Shown here: positions 57,030-64,000 of the stretch, piece after piece
Numbering within the stretch: position 1 is the stretch's first letter
How the letters are laid out: each line of letters begins with the position of its first letter
Source: Symsagittifera roscoffensis
Lineage: Eukaryota > Xenacoelomorpha > Acoela > Convolutidae
NCBI RefSeq assembly: GCF_963678635.1
Contig: NC_087068.1
Span: 10,546,027-10,610,026, forward strand
Direction of reading: 5' to 3'
DNA: 64,000 bases
Made by a program: the position numbers and the translations under genes
The notes under the pieces: generated by a model
What the model was told of the DNA's origin: nothing
Database searches by the model: none
The model's input: the letters and a program-made list of their open reading frames with translations, nothing else

Positions 57030-59118
57030 CGTTTTTAAGAGTCGATGAAGGTTTTGACTTTTGATTTCTTTTTAAGTTCAGTCTATTTCCTTTTGTCTTT
57101 TGATTTCTTTTTAGGCTCAGTCCATTTCTTTTGTCAAAAGAAAGGAAAACTCCACTATCGAACAGCAAAAGTGTAAAGGTCACCAAAACCGTGATCGACT
57201 TCTTATTTAAAAAGTGGAATAAATTTTCAGATTTCCCAGCGGAATAAAAATTTTTACCTTATGATCCAGTTTTCTCAAATTGAGTTGAATTTTTCAGTCA
57301 ATATCGAATCGACTTTTCAGTTTTTTAAACTATCTTAGGCTGGAATTTTCTAGATATATTTTTAAAAAAGTCCGAAACTATTTAAACAAGATGAACTCGA
57401 CTCAACAGCAGCCACCATGCTTACGAAAACTTAATTATGGCAAATCGATTCGCGCAATTAAATAGCTCGAAATTTTTCAAATTTTCATCACTCGAATAGC
57501 GTGTCTAGAACAACTCAAAACTTTTTGCGAACCGATTGGGTCTATAAAATAACTTGAAATAAATCAAAGTTTCAAAGTTTGATTTGCTTGCCTACAAAAA
57601 CTTGAAAACTTTTTCGAACCGATTCGGTCTATGAAACAACCTGAAATATTACAAAATTTCATTGATTGAGTAGCTTGCATAAAAAACCTTGTCGTAAAAT
57701 GATTTGCTGTATAAAAGAACTTGAAGTGTTTCAAAGTTTCATTAGTTGAACAGCTTCAATTGAAACATTTAAGTTTTTTGCCATCCGAATCACTTTATGA
57801 AATAACTTTAAATTTTTCAAAGTTTCATAACTTGATTGGCTTGCTTACAAAAACTAAAAATATTCTCGAAGATTCGGTCTATGAAATAACTTTGAAAATT
57901 TTAAAAGTTGTATCGCTTGAATGGCTGCAATAGACGAACTTAACTTTTTTGCCATTCGATTCCCTGCTTGATATAACTTCAAAATTTGATAGCTTCCTAA
58001 GAGAAGCTTGAACGTTTAGCGAACCGATTTGGTCTCAAACAAATTGAAAGTTTTCAAAATTTAATAACTTGAATATCTTGCTTAACAAAACTTGAGCTTT
58101 TCCCCGTCCTATCCGCTCTGTGAAATAACTTAAATTATTTCAAAATTTCATTGCTTGAAGTGCTTCAAAAAAGTAATTTTTCGCCATCCGATTTCCTTTA
58201 TGAAATAACTTGAATTATTTCTAAGTTTCATAGCTTGCTTATAAGAACTCGAAATTTTCACGTACCTATTCGGTCTGAATATTCAGCTTGAATATTTTGC
58301 CTCCAAAAAACTAGATTTTTTGCGGACCAATATGACCTGTGAAATAACTTGAAAGACTTAAGTTTCGTAGATTGAATAGCTTGCTTAATAAAACTCTCGA
58401 AACGATTAACTCAATGAAACAACTTGCAATATTTTAATGGCTTCAATAGAAAACCTTCAACTTTCCGCCAGCCGATTGCTTCATCAACTAAATTGATTAT
58501 TTCAAAGTTTCATAATTTGAATAGCAGCTTGCTTGAAAAAAGTTAAATTTTTCGCAAACCGATTTGGTCTAGAAAAAACTTGAAATATTTCAAAGTTTCA
58601 TAGCTTGGATGGCTTGCTTAATAAACATCAACTTTCAATAACGAACCAGTTTTTTCTTTTGAATAACTTGAAATGTTTCAAAGTTATATCGATTGCGTGA
58701 CTCCAATTGAAAAACTAAAGCTTTTCATCCGATTACATTGATGAAATAACTTGAAAAAGTTCATTGCTTGATTAGCTTGCATAGGAAAATTTTAACTTTT
58801 GCAAAACATTCCAGTCTAAGAAACAACTGGAAATATTTTAAAGTTCAATCGCTTGAATAGTTTGCTTGGAGAAACCGAACTTTTCGCTAACCGATTCGGT
58901 CTATGAAATTTATAATTTTTCAAACCGATTTATGATATGGTTTATTTTGAATAGCTTGATCAGGAAACCAACCAATTTTCTGCGAGCTAATAGATTATTA
59001 AAGACACGCTTGCCTTTTTTTAAATTTGTATTTCAAAAGTCGAAATTTTTTCAGCGAAAATTTTTCATCAGCTTTTTCCCGTCTCCTTGGGTTCATTGAC
59101 TCTTTTCCAACTCTCTGG
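57030..59118. mobile_element. Inverted-repeat element family S, copy 2, inflated by a satellite
   Basis: Left aagagtcgatgaagg at 57,037 and right gttcattgactctt at 59,091, with family-S interior wording at 57,170-57,300 (gtggaataaattttcagatt, ccagttttctcaaatt). It is five times longer than the other copies because a tandem satellite (about 57,440-58,960) lies inside. Confidence 0.65.
57440..58960. repeat. Satellite of ~75-95 bp units, about 18 copies
   Basis: Consensus parts: gattcggtctatgaaataac, then ttgaaatatttcaaagtttc, then atagcttgaatagcttgct, then aaaaacttgaa and tttttcgcgaacc. Unit starts are visible at about 57,533, 57,621, 57,700, 57,786, 57,870, 57,957, 58,026, 58,108, 58,189, 58,268, 58,330, 58,402, 58,480, 58,560, 58,645, 58,727, 58,810 and 58,886. 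Two flavours are mixed: A with gaaccgattcggtctatg and B with gccatccgattccttta. Divergence between units is high. Confidence 0.85.
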
Positions 59119-60645
59119 TGGTTCTGTTTATTTTGTTCCAGCCTAATTTTTCATCTCTAGTTTATAGAAAGCTTGCTGGGGGTTAATTGTGGTATCATAT
59201 GAAAGCTTGAATGAAGTTGATTCGGATTCTAAAAAATTCACTGTGTCGAGAAAAACTGATCTGAATGTTTTGACGAAATTTGCATTACTTTTCCTGAATT
59301 CATTTGTACAACAACTTGATCATTATTTTAGATATTAATTGCAGTTTTTAACTAATTAAGTCACTCTCTTCAAAAACTTAACCGTAAGATGGAATTGTTT
59401 TTTTTGGAATTTTAAGTTTTTCAAATTTAATACCATTGTCGGACCTTTTTTTGATTCTCGCATAGCAACTGGCTATTTTTGTTTGAATTGTATTTAATGC
59501 TGCCTGCATTAGTTTTCTCAACACTAACTGGAAGGCATAATAGTGTACGGTTTTTTGAGCTATTTTAGACTACTTCAAAAAAGCGCAATGCGGGACATGT
59601 GTTGAAGCATATTGAATCTTGTGATCCCGAGTCCTAAAAAATCAAAAAGTTACCCTGTTTAGAGAATTATTTTTCTGTGTTACCTTTCTTCAGACTAAAT
59701 GAAATGACACTGCGGTTTTAAATTAGTTTTGCTTTTTTTAAATTTTTTTTCCATATGTTTTTTTTTTCGTAATTTAGTCTTTATCGTAATTTAGTCTTTT
59801 TCGTAATTTCAAAATTTAGTCTTTTTTGTAATTTAGTCTGTACATTTTTTGGGTAGCTTTTTCTGCGTTTTTTCTCGAAAGTAGTGTAACTTTTTCTGCG
59901 TGATGTGATAAAAGGATTGACATAAAACTATAGTTTTTATGTCAATCCTACAGTCATATTCGACAGTTATAGAAATATAAGCAAACCGGACAACAGGTTT
60001 TGAAGAAATTGACATTTGATTGTCAAAAATCTCCAAAAACTAATTCTACTAGAGTAAAATTAATTAAAGCATAATAAAGCTATTAGAAACGGCCTAAATT
60101 AAGCATAAATAAGCATGCTCGCTCGCTTTTACTCACTCGAAATAACACGAAAAATCAAAAATTTCAAACCGGGTTTTTCTTAACACTAGAAACAATTTTC
60201 TTAGCATTATAAATTTTTAAATGTCGTTGGAATCATGACTGAAAGAGCTTTAAGATGATGGCTCATTCCGATGATTATTTGTTGTGCCTGATTTTGCGTG
60301 GAAAACAAAAAACTAAAACACCCGAATACAAAGTTCCTCCCCTTTTTCAATGGTTGGAACAATATGTCATGTGTCAATCTATACTAAGAATTCGTCTAAA
60401 ATTTTGTTGTGTTTGATAAAAGCATTTAATATGAAAATGAATTGGACTGGGGGTTTTAGATGAAAATTTTTAACCTTTCTCGATTTTTTTTTTTCATTTT
60501 TCTCAAGCCACACTGCTAAATCCCAAATTTATGGTGCTCTGTTTATTTTTTTTGCGTTTATATTTTGTATGTTTTGGCTATGTCTATGTTTATCAATATA
60601 GAATGTGTACTAACGTGTATTAACGCGCGTTCACCTTTGTTTCAG
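59119..60645. other. AT-rich DNA with one short tandem repeat
   Basis: At 59,769-59,842 the unit cgtaatttagtcttttt is repeated about four times. No gene recognised. The region just before 60,646 is a normal polypyrimidine-type splice acceptor. Confidence 0.5.
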
Positions 60646-60686
60646 GTGCCTTTCTTCCGAAGCGTCATTGCTCAGACTGTTAAAAG
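60646..60686 (+). CDS. Candidate 41-bp internal exon
   Basis: Bounded by a good acceptor (ctttgtttcag) and donor (AAAG/GTGCGT). It reads VPFFRSVIAQTVK plus two bases in phase 0 to 2. The next candidate exon at 61,558 starts in the matching phase. The GC content and wording look coding. Confidence 0.4.
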
Positions 60687-61557
60687 GTGCGTACATAATC
60701 GTCATAAATAATTTTTTTTCCAAATCATAATTAACTTCGGAATGGTAACTGATTTCTGTTTCTATCTGATCTTTTATACACATTAATCAAAACTGAAATT
60801 GTTTTTTTAAGACTGCATTGAATAAAAAGATTTATTTTTTGTAACATATAAAATTGCGAACATATCTTTAAAAGTGTGTTTTTCAAATTTGTTCCATCAA
60901 AGTGATAACTAAAATTAACTTTTTCTTAAAATTAAAGAAACAAAGCTATTTTTTCTGCAACATAATACATGGCTAACGTGCAATAAAATGGAAAAAGAAG
61001 GAAAAACGTTCTAATCTCTATAAAGATGTAAAAACTGTTCAAATAAGTTCCAGTTTGTATTGGAGTATTTAATTAATAGGTACTTGGAGGTACAGTATAG
61101 GCTGAAATAAATGACAGCTCGCTTCCGACCAATTACGCCTCAACTTCAATCAAAATCCTTACCTAGAAGCTTCCTTTTGACATTTGACCTTGATAACCGT
61201 TTAATAAAAATTGGTTGAAATTGAAACTTGGGGGTCAAATGAACTAAACGCCGTCTTTTTTTTGAAGGATTAAAAAGCTCCTGAAAATTAAAATTGTAAA
61301 AATAGAAGTAGTGCTTTCCGTTTTTTTGGGCGTGAAAACCAACAAAGAAATCTGCAGCGCTGATTTGGAAGGTGAAAATAGAATCAATCGATCAATTTTT
61401 CTCGTCGTATTTGCCAAAGAACAAGTGTAACTAGTCACGTACGCATTTCTCTAATGGCCCTGGCCTCTTCTTGCTTTTGCGATAGCTTCCAGGTCGAGCA
61501 GCTCAGTGTATCTCAGTGCAATAAATCTTTTTCTATAGCGGCGTATTGTTTTTTCAG

Positions 61558-61689
61558 CAACCTTCAACTCGAGGGATTCTTCAGACGTCGTCTCCTGGAC
61601 CCAATCACCCACTTTCCACTAGAGAAGTACCCACCTGGATATGTTCCAGCAGCCGAGTTTGATGATTCCATTGACCTTTCGTGGCTAGA
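61558..61689 (+). CDS. Candidate 132-bp internal exon
   Basis: Acceptor gttttttcag and donor GA/GTTAGT. In the phase set by the previous candidate exon it is open throughout and reads NLQLEGFFRRRLLDPITHF, then PLEKYPPGYVPAAEFDDSID. Balanced, GC-richer composition than its surroundings. The wider ORF to the left (from 61,454) continues through the acceptor by chance. No family recognised; it may belong to the same secreted protein as the 54,113 exon. Confidence 0.45.
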
Positions 61690-61819
61690 GTTAGTTATGA
61701 TCTATTATTTTTTGTACTCATAATTAAGTGTTAAACAACGAAGTGATCACTTCTCGTCGAAGACTTAGGTATCTTAGTTTTCAGGAAAAAATTTATAGTT
61801 TGTTCGTGGATATATTTTT

Positions 61820-62306
61820 AATAGTCGATGAGCGTAGTTCAGACTCTTATATTGGTCTCTGATGATTTTATTTTCGTTTTTCAGGAAAAGTCGTAAAATG
61901 CTCTTATAACAAAAGAAGTGCATTCATACTTATAAATGCACTTATGAATGCCCTTAGATATAAATGCACTTCTTGAGTTCAGTTTCAAGTTCATTTGCTA
62001 GATATCAGGTAAAATGCACTCTCCATCTATGAAAGCTGAAATGGCGGGAAAACGTGATCGATTTCGAGTTTCGTAAGTGGAATTTAGTTTTTAGATATCC
62101 CGGTAGGATGCAAACTTTTCGTAGTAATCCAGTTTTCTCAGATTGGTTTCATGGCATTAAAAAGTGCCAATTCTAAATTGCTCATGAAATTCAAAGAATT
62201 TTACGGCCAAATATTTTTTGTTTGAATTTCGTTTGTCGATTTTTCTCCTAAAATTAAGTCAATTTTTTTTCTGTTGGTTTGCGTTCATTGACTCTTTTCC
62301 AACTCT
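61820..62306. mobile_element. Inverted-repeat element family S, copy 3
   Basis: Left atagtcgatgagcgtagttc at 61,820 and right gcgttcattgactctt at 62,281-62,296, with the family interior (ccagttttctcag, aaaagtgccaattc). It has an internal short duplication of ataaatgcactt (61,930-61,985) absent from copy 1. Confidence 0.7.
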
Positions 62307-62844
62307 CTGTTGACTGTTTTGAAGTTTCAAAAGTTGAAAAATTAAAAAAAGATCAGACAGTTTTTTGAGGTGGCAAACACTTTATAAACAGTTGGCAATG
62401 TTTCAAAGATGCTACTTGTTTATCATTCAGACCGTCTTTATCGCGAAAGTCTGAAATTAACCCATTCTGCTTTGTTAAAGTAGTTTTACCTTCCAAACCG
62501 AATTATCGGATTCATTTTCCAAGAATTGTCCCCGATGCTAATATGTAAACATTGTGTAAAGATATTTGCACCACCGATGCAGTGTAAATAGAACTTATAA
62601 GTTTGCCCGATATTGTTGTCGGCTTCGGAAATAATAAATACTTAAAAATTCCAAATTTCTGGTCTGAACTTTTACAAAAAAAACAGCATGTTTCAACTGG
62701 TGTGAATGAACAAGATTTGGATCAGTTTTATCATTTCAGAATAAACGGATGTATATCAAATAATTATCTTGTAAATATATATTTTTTTCAGAATCTTTAT
62801 TTTTAAGTTGAATAAAATCAAATGAATGTTTCTCTGACCAGCTT

Positions 62845-63088
62845 TCAACATTGGACATTGATTCTTTTCAACCGCATTGGTCCAAGCTGGATGCTTTTCC
62901 CTTGTGGCCGGGGAGTGTTCATCATGCTGTTGTTACTGATTTTGCGAGAAGGATGGGCGCCCCTGGTTGAGTTGAGTCTGACGACTGAGCGATGAGTACT
63001 TTCCGAAGAGGTTTTGTTGTTGGGTTTAATTACGATGGGTTTGTTTTTGCGAATGCAAGGTTTAATCGAATCGTTGTCCTGGTCCTGC
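62845..63088 (-). other. Coding-like patch, strand ambiguous
   Basis: A GC-richer island. The minus strand is open for about 80 codons after an acceptor-like TTTTTCATGCAG and ends KRINVQC-stop, a basic, disordered-looking tail that could be a last exon. The plus strand also has an acceptor (tctctgaccag before 62,842) in phase with the 61,558 exon, giving a hydrophobic frame to a stop near 62,993. Both are plausible; I cannot choose. Confidence 0.3.
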
Positions 63089-63639
63089 ATGAAAAATTTG
63101 GTAAATTAAGTTTCAATGAACAAAGTTAGTACTCATATTTAGGTCGTGCGGTTTTTGTTTTTTTTAGGAAAAAGTACGAGTGGTTCACGCTCAACTTGGA
63201 TCTTTCTTCAAGTTTTTCCCAAAGATTTCCCAGCCGAAAGATTTCCCAGCCGAAAAAAAAATCAACTTTTGATTTGATCGAAAAATAATCATGCATAAAA
63301 GTACTGCAGCTTGGCATCGTAATGTTGTTTGTCACGGACTCCGCTACAAGGCTCAAAAACATTTATTGCGGAATTCGCGACAAGGTTTTTCTTCGACTTT
63401 TTGTCCAATTTTTGCTGTTTTGGAATCCAGAGACATGGTTAAATCAATGTGAAGCTCCACATACTGCCTACAATGAAATCAAGCAGTTTCCAGAATCCAC
63501 TAAAAGTATGCAGTATCCACTGACAAAGAATAATACATTGCATTAGTGGGCTCCGCGAAAAGACTTGAATCCGCAACTTGTCACCGTACAAAAAAAAATT
63601 TGTCACGGTACTCGCAACTGGCGAGCAGATAATTGTTGG

Positions 63640-63830
63640 TTCTAGGTTTAAACCTAATGTTGAGGATTTTATCCCAAATGCTGATGATTTTATCCCAATT
63701 GGTGGTGATTTCATCTCAATTGCACCTGATTACCGCTCAAATATTGCCAAGTTTCTCCCAATTATGATATTATAGTTATTGTTGATAATTTAATCCAATT
63801 GCTGATGATTTATCACAAACATTCAAATTG
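63640..63830 (+). repeat. 21-bp minisatellite
   Basis: Units of 21 bp with core gatgattttatcccaa(a/t)tg, about seven copies with growing divergence. In one frame (63,578-63,775) the units spell a 7-residue repeat N-x-x-D-F-I-P. No start or splice signals link it to a gene. Confidence 0.75.
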
Positions 63831-64000
63831 TGGGAGATCGACCTCGTAAATGAGAAGAAATTGGACGCAAAAAGTGTGAGGGAATATCTGATCAACAATT
63901 GGGGTTAAACACTGCAATGAATTGGCAAAAAATGGGTTTATTTTTTCCCAAACGCCGAAAAGCTTACCAAATTTTTACCCAGTGCTGAAAAAGTTCGAAG

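Noticed and set aside
57721-57933. 70-codon ORF in the satellite
   Set aside because: It is a translation of the tandem units themselves and is not open in neighbouring units.
62603-62806. 67-codon plus-strand ORF
   Set aside because: AT-rich, no splice signals or protein-like pattern, first codon is TTG-type rather than ATG.
1-64000. rRNA genes and intact tRNA genes
   Set aside because: No rRNA landmark sequences and no full cloverleaf with consensus A and B boxes were found; only two decayed tRNA-like ends.

Overview
This window looks like animal (metazoan) nuclear DNA: AT-rich, intron-containing, GT-AG spliced, and dominated by nested retroelements. The host genes are one complete ionotropic glutamate receptor (iGluR) gene, one small membrane-protein gene and one tentative multi-exon gene. 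I cannot name the species from sequence alone. An invertebrate is likely, because the iGluR is divergent and active-looking Penelope-like and giant Ty3/gypsy elements sit together.

Layout. 0.1-2.3 kb (+) and 2.7-5.3 kb (-) hold two decayed LINE retrotransposons with RT and endonuclease remnants. 5.85-6.35 kb is one copy of a dispersed repeat called R1 here. 6.35-28.49 kb (-) is a very large, dead Ty3/gypsy element. Read on the minus strand it has gag, a zinc knuckle, protease, RT, RNase H, a partly deleted integrase, then an unusual third ORF of about 8.7 kb (16.52-7.77 kb), and finally a 984-bp LTR. That third ORF starts with a charged coiled coil and an SGNH/GDSL-hydrolase-like domain. The gag gene is split at 23.84-28.01 kb by a Penelope-like element (PLE). 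The PLE is flanked by its own ~370-bp direct repeats and a 12-bp target duplication. It carries a complete C4HC3 PHD finger between RT motifs B and C.

28.5-36 kb holds more R1 repeat and a roughly 1.8-kb tandem array made from a decayed LINE. 36.2-38.1 kb (-) is a second, much older PLE copy that still shows the PHD-finger remnant and is itself split by a solo-like gypsy LTR. 39.07-39.46 kb is a short terminal-inverted-repeat element with GC-rich hairpins. 39.79-40.03 kb (+) is a small single-pass membrane-protein ORF.

40.33-49.62 kb (-) is the iGluR gene: ten exons whose phases all join cleanly to give about 1018 residues. The pore and ligand pocket differ from classical AMPA/kainate receptors. 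49.6-64 kb is mostly AT-rich non-coding DNA. It contains three copies of a short inverted-repeat element family (one inflated by a 1.5-kb satellite of ~85-bp units), dispersed hairpin repeats, and a possible secreted-protein gene on the plus strand (54.1, 60.6 and 61.6 kb).

All retroelement reading frames are broken by stops or frameshifts except that the young PLE has only two in-frame stops. The iGluR is the only gene here that I regard as certainly functional.
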